Of a stretch of 64,000 nt of DNA, positions 49,710-59,331 are shown piece after piece. Source of the DNA: DGNJ01 sp002388905 (GTDB taxonomy: Bacteria; Pseudomonadota; Gammaproteobacteria; Pseudomonadales; Porticoccaceae); NCBI GenBank assembly GCA_036843405.1, contig DAITSJ010000014.1, positions 30,746 to 94,745 on the forward strand. Reading direction: 5' to 3'. The notes under the pieces were generated by a model. It saw only the letters and a list, made by a program, of their open reading frames with translations, searched no databases and was not told the origin of the DNA. A program made the translations under genes and the position numbers. Position 1 is the first letter of the stretch; every line of letters starts with the position of its first letter.

Positions 49710-50107
49710 TCCGGCCCGGGTCACAAGGTGTTGGCGGTTTTACCCTGGTGGAGAGCGCCGTGGCATTACTGATCGTCGCCATTGCCTATACGGCCGTCAG
49801 CACCGCTGTCGGCCAGTTCGTCGACCAGCGGAGTTTGCTTATGGAGCGCCACGGCGCGCATCGGGTTGCGTGGAACCGGATGATGGACCAGCACCTGCTG
49901 AACCTGGGTGTGAAGCTGGACGAGCCCCGGTTTGGCGAGAATACCGGTGTCGTCCGCATGTCGGGCCGGCAATGGCACTGGCAGATCCTCAGGGAACAGA
50001 CCGCCACCCGGGGCATGGTCCGGGTCGATGTCCGGGTCGGCATCGGAGTCGTCGACGAAGACGGTTTCAGCCGAAACCTCACCGGTTTTCTGGTGCGGGA
50101 ATTGTGA
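49706..50107 (+). CDS. gspI: Minor pseudopilin GspI
   Basis: A 133-residue minor pseudopilin with cleavage site GVGG|FTLVESAVALLIVAI. It forms the tip complex with GspJ and GspK. The start is the ATG in an ATGA overlap with the end of gspH. The longer open frame beginning at 49475 lies inside gspH and is ignored. Confidence 0.92.
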   Translation: MIRPGSQGVGGFTLVESAVALLIVAIAYTAVSTAVGQFVDQRSLLMERHGAHRVAWNRMMDQHLLNLGVKLDEPRFGENTGVVRMSGRQWHWQILREQTATRGMVRVDVRVGIGVVDEDGFSRNLTGFLVREL

Positions 50108-50110
50108 GCC

Positions 50111-50767
50111 ATGACGACTGCCGCCGAGGAAAGATCGTCCCTGGCCGCCGGCTTTACCCTGGTGGAACTGCTGGTGGCGCTGCTGATCATGGCAATGGTC
50201 TCGGTCATGGCGTTTATGGCCTTCGACGGCATTCTGGCCATGGAGCAGCGCAGCAAGCACGACTTCCTGGCGGAGAACCGCCTTCAGGTGGCCAGTTCCA
50301 TCGTCCTCAACGACCTGTTTCACCTCCGTTCCAGGCCGGTGCGCGATCAACTGGGCGGTCAGTTGCACGCCTATTTGTCACCGTCCAACGAGTACGCGGT
50401 GGAATTCAGCCGGGGCGGTTTGCCGGCTTTTCGCGCCATGCGCGGTGGCATCCAGCGGGTGGCTTACCGGGTCGAGGACGGTAACCTGGTGCGTGTTCTG
50501 TGGCAGGTGATGGACCGCGGACCCGCAACCGAGGTCGATAGCCAGATTCTTCTCACTGATGTTGAGAGCATCGACTTCGAGCAACTGTCGAGCGAGGGAC
50601 GCTTTGTTCGCAACTGGCCGCCACTGAACCAGCTCATCGCCCTGGATCGCCTGCCCGCGATGGTGCGCTTCCGCATGACAATGAACGATGGCGACGAATA
50701 CGAATTGAAGGTGCCCACGCCCGGCGAATCGGCCGAGGTCACAGCGAATTCGGGGCTGAGTGAATGA
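50111..50767 (+). CDS. gspJ: Minor pseudopilin GspJ
   Basis: A 218-residue minor pseudopilin with cleavage site LAAG|FTLVELLVALLIMAM. The beta-rich domain includes the usual FSRGGLPAFRAMRGGIQRVAYRVEDGNLVR and a following VLWQVMDRGP. It overlaps gspK by four bases. Confidence 0.93.
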   Translation: MTTAAEERSSLAAGFTLVELLVALLIMAMVSVMAFMAFDGILAMEQRSKHDFLAENRLQVASSIVLNDLFHLRSRPVRDQLGGQLHAYLSPSNEYAVEFSRGGLPAFRAMRGGIQRVAYRVEDGNLVRVLWQVMDRGPATEVDSQILLTDVESIDFEQLSSEGRFVRNWPPLNQLIALDRLPAMVRFRMTMNDGDEYELKVPTPGESAEVTANSGLSE

Positions 50768-51852
50768 TGATGTCGGGGCCGCATAGGCGAGGAGGTCGGG
50801 GTCAGCAGGGTATCGCCCTGATCACGATCCTGCTTCTGCTCGTCTTTATGCTGGCGATCATTGCCGGCCTTTTCTACCGCCACCAGTTGCATATCCAGAA
50901 GGTCAGCCGGATGCTGGTGGGCGAGCAGGCCATGTTGCTTTTCCTCGGCGCGGAGAGTTGGGCGCGCCGGGTATTGTCGGAAGACGGCCGGCAAACGCGC
51001 ATCGATCATCTGGAGGAGAAGTGGGCCTATCCATTACCGCCCATGCCGATGGAAGGCGGGGTGCTGACCGGCTGCCTGCGTGACGAGCAGGGACTTTTCA
51101 GTTTGAACAGCCTGGGCTGGTATACGAGCAAGACCTGGGCCGAGGAACTGGCCGGCGACGGCCAGGGCCGGAACGTGACCAGCCGACGGCGTATCCTGCA
51201 GAACCTGATGGCGCAAGCCGGTCTCGAACACAGCGACGCCCTGGTGGCCAGCCTGGTGGACTGGGTTGACCCGGACGGCTGGCTGGTATCGCCGGAAAGC
51301 GCCGAGGACAACGAGTACCTGCTGATGCAGCCGCCTTATCGGGCGGCCAATTTTCCGCTGGGGGACATCGATGAACTGACTCTGGTCTCGGGTTTCTCCC
51401 CGGCGTTCGTCGAACGGTTGGAGCCGCTGGTCAATACTGTGCCCGGCGATCTGCCGCTCAACGTCAATACCGCCTCGGTGCCGGTACTCGCCGCCGTCTC
51501 GTCCCTGGTGTCGGTCGAGCAGGCCCGGCGGCTGGCGGGGCTCAGGCCTTTCCCGAGCCTTGACAAGTTTTACGAACAAATGGCCTCGGTGGTGTCGGAA
51601 ACCCACGCCACCCTCCGCACGCTGGTACCTCCCCAGTTTCTCACGGTCAGCAGTGATTATTTCAGCGTCCATGCAAGGCTTGTCCTGGCGGGCAGCGACT
51701 TCGCCTATCGCAGTCTGATTTGGCGTCGCGGCGACACCACCCGGGTGTTGTCCAGAACGCTGACCCCCATCCCCCAGGTCGTAAACGACCCGAACCGGAA
51801 ACTGCCACCGGTAATCCCCTGTGGCAACGGCAACAATCAGGAATCCCTATGA
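50764..51852 (+). CDS. gspK: Minor pseudopilin GspK
   Basis: A 362-residue GspK, the large tip pseudopilin. The cleavage site is GQQG|IALITILLLLVF, with Thr instead of Glu at +5, as is normal for GspK. Its alpha-helical insert carries SLVDWVDPDGWLVSPESAEDNEYL and LPLNVNTASVPVLAAV, the helix-hairpin-like motif of the family. It overlaps gspL by four bases. Confidence 0.93.
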   Translation: MMMSGPHRRGGRGQQGIALITILLLLVFMLAIIAGLFYRHQLHIQKVSRMLVGEQAMLLFLGAESWARRVLSEDGRQTRIDHLEEKWAYPLPPMPMEGGVLTGCLRDEQGLFSLNSLGWYTSKTWAEELAGDGQGRNVTSRRRILQNLMAQAGLEHSDALVASLVDWVDPDGWLVSPESAEDNEYLLMQPPYRAANFPLGDIDELTLVSGFSPAFVERLEPLVNTVPGDLPLNVNTASVPVLAAVSSLVSVEQARRLAGLRPFPSLDKFYEQMASVVSETHATLRTLVPPQFLTVSSDYFSVHARLVLAGSDFAYRSLIWRRGDTTRVLSRTLTPIPQVVNDPNRKLPPVIPCGNGNNQESL

Positions 51853-52913
51853 GCGAATTTGCCCACATCGACAGGATTGACCCGGGGTCAATGGGGCCGG
51901 ATACCGGCATCTGGGTGCCGTCCGAGGCTGTGGCCTGCCACCGGGTGAAAGTGCCCAATGTGTCCAGAAGCAAGTGGCGGAGCATGGTTCCCTGGCTGCT
52001 GGAGGAATCGACCCTTGCCGACAGCGAGAGCCTGGCGTTTGTCTGCGGCGACCCGGACGGGGCCAACCAGGTGCCGGTGATCGTTGCGGATCGCGAGCAG
52101 TTGGCGGCCTGGCAGGCCCGGCTGACTTCTGCGGCTACCGGCGCGCACCTGGTTCCCGATTTTTTCAGGCTGCCCTGGGAGGAAGGGCATCTGGCGGTGC
52201 TGGCGCAAGGTGACCGCTGGCTGTTCCGAAGCGGGCGCTGGGAAGGGGGTGCCGGCCCTGCTGACAGGCTCTGGTCCGTACTGAGCAACAGTATCGCCGC
52301 AACGGGCGAAACCCTGATTGTGTATACCGACGAGCCCCGGGCGCTGCCCGGTAATCTTGCCGATAACGCCCGGATCCTGGCCCCGTCCCAACTGCCGGCC
52401 ACGCCGCCGACCGGGTGGCTGGGATTTGCCGTCGGCGATTCCTCCCGCCTGAGCACCGGCCAGCGTTTGCCAACGTGGTCCAGGGTCGCCGCGGCCTGCC
52501 TGGTGCTTGCGGCGGCGCTTATGGCCACCAATTACGGGCTGAAAACCGGGCGAATCGATCGTCAGGCGTCGTATTTCGAGGATCAACTGGCGCAAGGTTA
52601 CGAAAAATATTTCGGCCGACCTTACGCATTTTCATTCGACCGGTTCCGGGAAATCGTCGAACGCCAGACCGGTGTCGGGGAAGCGCCAAATGCCGGCGGT
52701 CCGGCAAGTCTGGCCGCACAACTTCTCCCCGTGCACCGTCTCTGTTCCGATTGCCGGGTGTTGTCGGTCACCGGTGACGATAACGAGATCCGCATGGTCG
52801 TGGCCGGAAATGTCCCGGACGCGGCCGGCATGGATACCCGCGGGCCAACATGGCAGGGCCGGGTGGAACCGGGCGACGGCCAATGGACCTACAGGATAAC
52901 GAGGACGCCATGA
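51849..52913 (+). CDS. gspL: Type II secretion protein GspL
   Basis: A 354-residue bitopic inner-membrane protein linking GspE to GspM. It has a cytoplasmic actin-like N-terminal domain (about 1-210, with WRSMVPWLLEESTLADSESLAFVCG), one membrane helix (ACLVLAAALMATNYGL) near residue 220 and a periplasmic ferredoxin-like domain. The frame opens upstream at 51720 inside gspK. ATG 51849 overlaps the gspK stop. It overlaps gspM by four bases. Confidence 0.9.
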   Translation: MSEFAHIDRIDPGSMGPDTGIWVPSEAVACHRVKVPNVSRSKWRSMVPWLLEESTLADSESLAFVCGDPDGANQVPVIVADREQLAAWQARLTSAATGAHLVPDFFRLPWEEGHLAVLAQGDRWLFRSGRWEGGAGPADRLWSVLSNSIAATGETLIVYTDEPRALPGNLADNARILAPSQLPATPPTGWLGFAVGDSSRLSTGQRLPTWSRVAAACLVLAAALMATNYGLKTGRIDRQASYFEDQLAQGYEKYFGRPYAFSFDRFREIVERQTGVGEAPNAGGPASLAAQLLPVHRLCSDCRVLSVTGDDNEIRMVVAGNVPDAAGMDTRGPTWQGRVEPGDGQWTYRITRTP

Positions 52914-53344
52914 AACTGCTGGAAAGACTGGAAGCCCGGGACCGACGGGTAATGTACCTGGCCCTGCCGGTGATCGCCGTGCTGTTGATTTATATCGTCG
53001 TCATCGAACCGCTATCCGCCAGCCGGCAGGCGGCTTCCCAACGGCTCGACACGGCACTGGCCAACATTGCCTGGCTGCAACAGCAAGCCAGTGAAAATCG
53101 GTTGGCGACGGCGCAATGCCGGCCCGATCTGGAAACCGACACCGCGGAAGCGCTGGCCGCCCGCCTGGGGGTCTCCCTGGAGGAGGTCGGTGATCGCTTG
53201 CGGGTGCGGACCGGCAACGGCAATGACGTCCTGGCCCTGGTCCGGAACCTCCCCTGCATCGGCCATCGGGTGGCGGGTTTCGAGCTTTCCGCCATTGACG
53301 GTGACGGCAACGTCGATGGCTGGATTGCCCTGGCGCCGATGTAA
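52910..53344 (+). CDS. gspM: Type II secretion protein GspM
   Basis: A 144-residue GspM: a short cytoplasmic start (MKLLERLEARDRRVMYLA), one membrane helix (LPVIAVLLIYIVVIEPL), then a periplasmic ferredoxin-like domain. It partners GspL in the inner-membrane platform. The ATGA overlap with gspL sets the start. Confidence 0.88.
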   Translation: MKLLERLEARDRRVMYLALPVIAVLLIYIVVIEPLSASRQAASQRLDTALANIAWLQQQASENRLATAQCRPDLETDTAEALAARLGVSLEEVGDRLRVRTGNGNDVLALVRNLPCIGHRVAGFELSAIDGDGNVDGWIALAPM

Positions 53345-53370
53345 CCTGACTGTCATAAAGAATTGCCACC

Positions 53371-54060
53371 ATGGTCTTTTTGAGCGAATCGAAAGTCGTG
53401 AACCTTAGCGTCGCCATTATCCTCGCCGTTACCGCCTCCGTGCTTGTCATCGCCATTTTTCCCCTGGGCGGTGCTCAGTGGCAGATGGCCGGGGCGCGGT
53501 TTTTCGTCAACGAGGGGTCGACCCTGACCGGCGGTAGTGCCCTGGTCGGCATCGATGGCCTGGCGACGACGCCACTGGCGCGCTGGCGGTGGTGCCCGGG
53601 ACGGGGGCCATCGGCATTCTGCCTGCAATTGGCGGGCGCCTGGCGGGGCGACGGTGTCGTGGCCCTGGGAGCGAGAGGTTTGACCGTAAAGCAACTGTCC
53701 ATCGAAAGTGCCGGCCTGACAATGCCGCTGGCTGACCGGGTATTGGCGACGGAGATCGCCGCCGGGCAGGTACGCCAGTGGCCCATTGCCTACCGCGACG
53801 GTTGCCCGCGGGGACTGGATGTGCAATCGCAAATATCGCTGACATTGCACGACGTCCGTTGGGGGAACCAATTGTTGGGCGACGCTACCCTGCGTACCGT
53901 GCCGGTAGAAAGCGACGGCCTGATCGGTACCGCCATAACAGGTGAACGGATAAACGGCACCATGCGTCTGGACCGATCCGGCACCCTGACGACAACGGTC
54001 GGCATCGACGGGGACAGTCTGGCGTTCACTCAGTCCACGACCTGCGGTTCGGGAGCCTGA
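53371..54060 (+). CDS. gspN: Type II secretion protein GspN
   Basis: A 229-residue accessory protein found in some type II systems. It has one N-terminal membrane helix (VNLSVAIILAVTASVLVIAIFP) and a periplasmic beta-rich domain with LTGGSALVGI DGLATTPLARWRWCPGRG. The assignment rests mainly on position between gspM and gspC and on the typical length. Confidence 0.8.
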   Translation: MVFLSESKVVNLSVAIILAVTASVLVIAIFPLGGAQWQMAGARFFVNEGSTLTGGSALVGIDGLATTPLARWRWCPGRGPSAFCLQLAGAWRGDGVVALGARGLTVKQLSIESAGLTMPLADRVLATEIAAGQVRQWPIAYRDGCPRGLDVQSQISLTLHDVRWGNQLLGDATLRTVPVESDGLIGTAITGERINGTMRLDRSGTLTTTVGIDGDSLAFTQSTTCGSGA

Positions 54061-54064
54061 CCTC

Positions 54065-54883
54065 ATGATGCGAACAGTAGACATGGGGGGAGGACTTTCC
54101 GCTCTCCGTAACCTGCCCGGAAAATGGGCCCGCGGTACGGGATGGTCGCCATGGCTCGTGGTCGCGCCGCTGGTAGTGCTGTGCGCCTATCTGGTTATCG
54201 AACTGGTGGCAACCCTGGCCACCGAGCCCAACTTTCCTGCCGTGCGATTTCCGGAAAATCCGGAGTCCCCGCTAAGCGCAAGTGCGGTTTTTCCCCCGTC
54301 GCCCGGTGGTGCCATTGCCGACCTGGACGACACCAGCCTGGATGCGGAGCTGGTGGGCGTCGTCGACGGCGATTCCCGGAGCCTGGCCATCATTACTCTG
54401 GACGGCGGTGAGGCATCGGTCTACAGGGAAGGTGACGAGCTGTCCACGTCGGTGGTGATCGAGGCCATTGCCGGCAATCAGGTGGCGGTTCGGGAAGGCG
54501 GCCAGTTGCGCAGGATTCCCCTCAGGACCCATGGCGATGGCGCGCTCATCGATGTTGTGGCCGGCGCCCGGTCCGGCACTGCTTCCCCTTCCGGGGCATT
54601 CGACGCGGTTGCGAAGATCTCCGGTGGAACCATGGCCGGTATCGAAATCCGACAGGTGGAAGCGGCCGGCGAACTGCCCCTGCGCACCGGCGATGTGATT
54701 TCCCATATCGCCGGCTATCCCGTGGCGATGCTGGTCTCCGACGGCGAGACAGTCCGCGATCTGCTGGCGGAGGACATTGTTGAGGTGGTCCTTTCACGGG
54801 ACGGGGAGAGTCGGACGATCCAGGTTGAGGGTGCCATGGTCCGGGACTGGGCAGACAGGGCCCTGGAAGCAAATTTTCGATAA
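54065..54883 (+). CDS. gspC: Type II secretion protein GspC
   Basis: A 272-residue GspC that connects the inner-membrane platform to the secretin. A membrane helix (WLVVAPLVVLCAYLVIELVATL) precedes the homology region (LDAELVGVVDGDSRSLAIITL ... VAVREGGQLRRIPL). A C-terminal PDZ domain follows (GIEIRQVEAAGELPLRTGDVI onward). Its place after gspN, beside gspD, rather than at the start of the operon is a known alternative order. Its stop overlaps the gspD start (TAATG). Confidence 0.88.
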   Translation: MMRTVDMGGGLSALRNLPGKWARGTGWSPWLVVAPLVVLCAYLVIELVATLATEPNFPAVRFPENPESPLSASAVFPPSPGGAIADLDDTSLDAELVGVVDGDSRSLAIITLDGGEASVYREGDELSTSVVIEAIAGNQVAVREGGQLRRIPLRTHGDGALIDVVAGARSGTASPSGAFDAVAKISGGTMAGIEIRQVEAAGELPLRTGDVISHIAGYPVAMLVSDGETVRDLLAEDIVEVVLSRDGESRTIQVEGAMVRDWADRALEANFR

Positions 54884-56838
54884 TGGAGAGTGTTGTGCAG
54901 TTTGAGTGGATGAAATCCGTCAAGGAATCCCTGTCCCGATGGGCCGCCGTGTGCGTGCTTGTCAGTGCCGCCATGTCGCCCTGGGCCGGCGCCAACGCGG
55001 AAAATCTGAAGGTGAATTTCCGCGATTCCGACATACGCGCGGTGATCGAAAGCGTGGCGGAAATTACCGGTCGGTCCTTTATTCTGGATCCCCGGGTGCA
55101 GGGCAAGATCACCATCATTTCGCCGGAGTCCCTGGATTCCGCCCGGCTCTACGACGTCATTGTCTCGGCACTGCAGGTGCATGGTTTCCAGGCGGTGGAG
55201 GATGGCCAGGTCACCCGTATCGTGCCTTTTACCCAGTCATTCCAGATGGCCGGTGGCGACGGGGCCGGGAAAATCGTCACGGCGGTGCTCAAGACCCACT
55301 ACACCAAGCCCTCGGAAATCCTGCCCGGCATCAAATCCATGCTCAGCAAGGGCGCCCTGATCCAGGCATACGACCCGGCCAACCAGTTGATCGTTACCGA
55401 CACCCAGGCCCAGGTCGAGCGGATCAGGACGGTGCTGGCTGATATGGACAATCCGGACGAGTCCGGTGTGGAAATCATTCACCTGAAGCATATTTCCGCC
55501 GGCGAAGCGCTCCATATCGCCGGTCAACTCAACAAGATCAAGAGCCAGAATCTGAGCATCGTCGAGGATATCCACAACAACCGGTTGATCGTCAGCGGCA
55601 GCCCGGTAGCCCGCCGTGACCTCAAGGCGGTGGTCCGTTCCCTCGACGTGCCGGTGGACAACGCCGGCGGGCTGGAAGTGGTGCCGCTCGATTACGCCCA
55701 GGCCGAGCCCATGAAGACATTGCTGGAGAGCCTGATGGAGTCCAGCATGTTCCGTCCACAGTTGGCCAGCGACGAAGAGGGCAAAACCGTCAGCTACAGG
55801 ATAGAGGCGGATATGGCCAGTAACTCCCTGGTGATTTCCGCGGCATCCGGTGTCATCAGTGAGTTGATGAAAATCATCCGGCGCCTGGATGTGCCGCGCA
55901 AGCAGGTATTGATCGAGGCGATTGTCGCCGAAATTTCGGAAAACCAGGCCAAGCGGCTCAGCGTTCAACTGGCGGCGGCGGGTCGCGAGGGCGGCGCCAT
56001 TATCAGCTTCAATGAATTGTTGCCGGCCCTGATCGGCCTTGGGCTTGGCGACGACGTGACCGGCGAAGACCTGGCGGACGTGCAGATACCCAACGGCCTG
56101 AGCGCGGGCGGTGCGGCCTGGGACGACGACGACAAGAAAGGCATTGGTCTGCTGGTCCAGGCGCTCAAGAACGACACCAACAGCAATATTCTCTCCACCC
56201 CTTCGATTGTCACTCTCGACAACCAGGAGGCGGCCATTTCCGTGGGCCAGGAAGTGCCGTTCGTGACCGGCAGCTTCTTTACCGAGAACAATGCGGTCAA
56301 CAACCCCTTCCAGACCATCGAGCGGGAGGAGATCGGCGTGAAGCTGCGGGTCACGCCCCAGATCAACCAGGGCGATGTGGTGCGCATGTCCATCGAACAG
56401 GAGACCTCCAATCTGCTGCCCGGCGCCTCGGCGAGTTCGGGAGCGGCGGATATCATTACGTCCAAGCGCATTATCACCACCAACGTGATGGTGGGCGACA
56501 CGGAATTTCTGGTCCTGGGCGGCCTGATCGACGACTCCTTCTCCAGCGAGGATACCAAGGTGCCGCTGCTCGGTGACATTCCCGTCCTCGGGCACCTGTT
56601 CCGATCCAAGTCCCGGAATGCCAGCAAGTCGGTATTGATGGTTTTTATCCGGCCCACCATCCTGGAAACGGTGGCCGATGTCCAGGGCGTTACCGGTCGT
56701 CAGTACGATTACCTGCGCCAGCGCCAGGTGGAATTTCGTGATCGCTATGACGACAAGGATTACATCAAGCCGCTGCCCGGGAAGATTCGCGAACTGAACC
56801 AGCCCGAAACATCACCGGAAATCCCCTCGGAAAGGTAG
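54883..56838 (+). CDS. gspD: Type II secretion secretin GspD
   Basis: A 651-residue outer-membrane secretin. A Sec signal peptide (cleavage near GANA) is followed by N0 (LKVNFRDSDIRAVIESVAEITGRSF) and N1-N3 repeats (IHLKHISAGEALHIAGQLN; VVPLDYAQAEPMKTLLESLM). The secretin core carries PSIVTLDNQEAAISVGQEVPF and the VPLLGDIPVLGHLFR signature. The start is ATG 54883 at the overlap with gspC. It forms the exit pore for folded periplasmic proteins. Confidence 0.95.
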   Translation: MESVVQFEWMKSVKESLSRWAAVCVLVSAAMSPWAGANAENLKVNFRDSDIRAVIESVAEITGRSFILDPRVQGKITIISPESLDSARLYDVIVSALQVHGFQAVEDGQVTRIVPFTQSFQMAGGDGAGKIVTAVLKTHYTKPSEILPGIKSMLSKGALIQAYDPANQLIVTDTQAQVERIRTVLADMDNPDESGVEIIHLKHISAGEALHIAGQLNKIKSQNLSIVEDIHNNRLIVSGSPVARRDLKAVVRSLDVPVDNAGGLEVVPLDYAQAEPMKTLLESLMESSMFRPQLASDEEGKTVSYRIEADMASNSLVISAASGVISELMKIIRRLDVPRKQVLIEAIVAEISENQAKRLSVQLAAAGREGGAIISFNELLPALIGLGLGDDVTGEDLADVQIPNGLSAGGAAWDDDDKKGIGLLVQALKNDTNSNILSTPSIVTLDNQEAAISVGQEVPFVTGSFFTENNAVNNPFQTIEREEIGVKLRVTPQINQGDVVRMSIEQETSNLLPGASASSGAADIITSKRIITTNVMVGDTEFLVLGGLIDDSFSSEDTKVPLLGDIPVLGHLFRSKSRNASKSVLMVFIRPTILETVADVQGVTGRQYDYLRQRQVEFRDRYDDKDYIKPLPGKIRELNQPETSPEIPSER

Positions 56839-56858
56839 GTGAGCCTCCAACAGGAACC

Positions 56859-58508
56859 ATGTATCTCCACTATTTTTCGCTGAGCCAGTATCCGTTCCTG
56901 ATTTCTCCGAATCCGGACTTCCTCTATTTCAGCCGGAGTCACGAGGAAGCCCTGGCCCACCTGCGTTACGGTCTGGACCGGGAGGGCGGTTTCATGCTGC
57001 TGACCGGGGAGGTGGGCACGGGCAAGACGACGCTGTGCCGACTTCTGATGGACGATCTGCCGGACAGTGTCCGCCTGGGTTATCTCCTCAATACCAAGCT
57101 CGACAGTGCCGGCATTCTGGTATCCCTGTGCCGGGAACTGGATGTCGATTACCAGGGCGCCCCGGACGATATCCAGGGCCTGGTGGCGGCCCTTTACGAA
57201 AACCTGCTGCAGGCCCACGGGGACGGACAGCGTACCCTCGTGGTCATCGAGGAAGCGCAAAACCTGAGTTCCGATGTGCTTGAATCCCTCAGACTGCTCA
57301 CCAATCTGGAAACCAACGAACGCAAACTGCTTCATATCCTCCTGGTGGGCCAGCCCGAATTGCTGGACACCCTTCATCTGCCGGCCCTGCGTCAGTTGAA
57401 CCAGAGAGTTATAGCCCGTTGTCATCTGGACGTATTGCCCAGGGGGGAAGTCGCGGGGTACCTGCAACACAGGCTGAGGGTGGCGGGCCTGGACCGGGCA
57501 CTGTTCACTGCTTCCGCCGCCGCACAATTGCACAGCATAAGCGGGGGCATTCCCCGGGTGATCAACCTGATTGCCGAGCGCAGCCTCATTGCCGCTTACG
57601 CCCTGGAACGGCCCGTGGTGAACCGGCTTCTCGTCCGACGCGCCGCCCGGGAAGTGTTGGGGCCAAAGCAGGCCATACCGGCCGGCATGGACAGGGTTCG
57701 ATCGGGGTTTATCGGGGCGGTCGCGGCCACTTTGCTGGCGATGGTGGCCGGCCTGGTATTTTTGCCAAAGGCCGACTGGAATGTTCGCTCCGTGTCTGAA
57801 GCCATTGCCCTGGAGCCTGCTCCCGCCAAGACGAAGACCGGGGGAAATCAGTTGGCGCTAAAACCCGGGAGAGCGGATGCTCCATCGCCGGCGGCACCGA
57901 GCGGGCCGGATCAGCGTGAAACGGCCCAATCGACGACCAGTGTCTTCTCCCTGTTTCTCGATAAATACCACATCGGCGCCGCGGCGGGCACTATCGAGCA
58001 GCTTTGTGGGATTGCCCGTCGCACGGGTTTTGCCTGCGAGGAGTTCCAGGGGCTAAGCGCCGATTTTCTCGAAGCACTGGCACGACCGGCGCTGGTGCCG
58101 CTGGCGGACGGCACCGACGGCTTCGATTATTATGTGTTTTCGTCGGAAGACGGCGGTTATCGATTGACCAACAGCGCCGGGACACGGACTGTCGACCGCG
58201 CCGAATTCGAATCCCGGTGGCGCGGCGAAGGGACGTTGTTGTGGCAACCTCCGGCGGGGTACAGCGCGCCGCTCTATGTCGGCACCGGCAACCGCGCGGT
58301 AGTCGACTATCTATTGCAGAGTCTCAGGTCGCTGGGTTATGTGGAAGGCGCACTGGTTACCGGCGGAATCTACAACGGCCACCTGGCCGGGATCGTCAGG
58401 GAGTTCCAGGGTGATGCCGGCCTTGCCGTCGACGGCATTGTCGGCCCCAAGACACTGATGATGCTGGCAGGCAACGGCAGCAAGCTGTCGTCGCTGGCGG
58501 GAAGGTAG
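56859..58508 (+). CDS. gspA: GspA/ExeA-like AAA+ ATPase with peptidoglycan-binding domain
   Basis: A 549-residue protein matching ExeA/GspA, which with GspB helps insert the secretin through peptidoglycan. The AAA+ domain shows Walker A LTGEVGTGKTTLCRLLM and Walker B TLVVIEEAQNLS. A membrane helix (FIGAVAATLLAMVAGLVFLP) lies near residue 290. A C-terminal peptidoglycan-binding module (GIVREFQGDAGLAVDGIVGPKTLMML) ends the chain. The ATG at 56859 lies 20 bp after gspD. Confidence 0.9.
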   Translation: MYLHYFSLSQYPFLISPNPDFLYFSRSHEEALAHLRYGLDREGGFMLLTGEVGTGKTTLCRLLMDDLPDSVRLGYLLNTKLDSAGILVSLCRELDVDYQGAPDDIQGLVAALYENLLQAHGDGQRTLVVIEEAQNLSSDVLESLRLLTNLETNERKLLHILLVGQPELLDTLHLPALRQLNQRVIARCHLDVLPRGEVAGYLQHRLRVAGLDRALFTASAAAQLHSISGGIPRVINLIAERSLIAAYALERPVVNRLLVRRAAREVLGPKQAIPAGMDRVRSGFIGAVAATLLAMVAGLVFLPKADWNVRSVSEAIALEPAPAKTKTGGNQLALKPGRADAPSPAAPSGPDQRETAQSTTSVFSLFLDKYHIGAAAGTIEQLCGIARRTGFACEEFQGLSADFLEALARPALVPLADGTDGFDYYVFSSEDGGYRLTNSAGTRTVDRAEFESRWRGEGTLLWQPPAGYSAPLYVGTGNRAVVDYLLQSLRSLGYVEGALVTGGIYNGHLAGIVREFQGDAGLAVDGIVGPKTLMMLAGNGSKLSSLAGR

Positions 58509-58515
58509 CACCGGT

Positions 58516-59115
58516 ATGTCTTATTTGCTAAGGGCACTCGAGAAAGCGGAATCGCGCCGGCATGGGCGAGAGATGCCCGAGCGGTTGCGGGCCACTCGTG
58601 ATTCGGCCGGGACGGTCGATCAACCGCCGCAGAAGGTAATAAAGCCAAGCCCCCTGGGGATTTTGCTGCTGCTGGCCCTGATTGTGTCGGCGTTTGGCGG
58701 TTATCGAATGCTCTTGCCGATCGACAGCCCGGCATTGCCGGCACCAGCGATACCGGCCCCCCCAAAAACCCGGGATCAAGCCGGCGAGATGGTGGAAACC
58801 GGTCAGCGGGAGACAGGAAAAAAGACGCCCAGCGCCGGCGCTTCGGGCGCCGTGGCAGTGCCCGGCCGCGGTCCGACAACCGGGGGCCAACGCACACCGG
58901 CGCCCGCGGTTGACGACCCCCTGGAGCTCGGGTCAATCAATGTCACCGGCTACATCTACAACGAGGACAATCCCCGGAGCAGTCGTCTGTTCGTTGACGG
59001 TATCGTCTATTCCGCAGCGGATCTGGAACACAAGGGCATTCAGGTGAAGGTTTTCGGAGAAGGCATTGTCGTGCTGGCGCAGGGCGATGGCGAGCGCGCC
59101 ATCCGTATTCGATAA
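58516..59115 (+). CDS. gspB: GspB-like secretion protein
   Basis: A 199-residue GspB/ExeB-like protein with an N-terminal SYLLRALEKAESRRHG cytoplasmic tail, one membrane helix (GILLLLALIVSAFGGYRMLL), a proline-rich linker and a C-terminal domain ending in the GspB pattern INVTGYIYNEDNPRSSRLFVDG. It partners GspA in secretin assembly. It is the last gene of the gsp operon, 7 bp after gspA. Confidence 0.88.
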   Translation: MSYLLRALEKAESRRHGREMPERLRATRDSAGTVDQPPQKVIKPSPLGILLLLALIVSAFGGYRMLLPIDSPALPAPAIPAPPKTRDQAGEMVETGQRETGKKTPSAGASGAVAVPGRGPTTGGQRTPAPAVDDPLELGSINVTGYIYNEDNPRSSRLFVDGIVYSAADLEHKGIQVKVFGEGIVVLAQGDGERAIRIR

Positions 59116-59146
59116 CAGCGCCACACGCTCCCCCGCACTCGCCCGG

Positions 59147-59180
59147 CTGTCATTTTTTTGACACTAAAAATTCAAATAAC
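59147..59180 (+). promoter_or_regulatory. Pho-box-like promoter of the lipoprotein/TonB receptor pair
   Basis: CTGTCATTTTTTTGACAC (59147-59164) matches the Pho box consensus at 14 of 18 positions. AATAAC (59175-59180), a 4-of-6 -10, begins 10 nt after it. It lies in the 216-bp gap between gspB and the lipoprotein gene. Confidence 0.58.
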
Positions 59181-59331
59181 GGTCACTGCATCGTCACACT
59201 CAACCCTTACCTTTGACTTGCCCCCTGGGAGGATCTGCCCGGTCCGGTCCCGTTGGCAGAACCTGGGCGCCGCCATGGCGCATGTTATGAATTTGTTTCT
59301 AAACCCACTCAAAACTTGGAGTTTTCCAGTT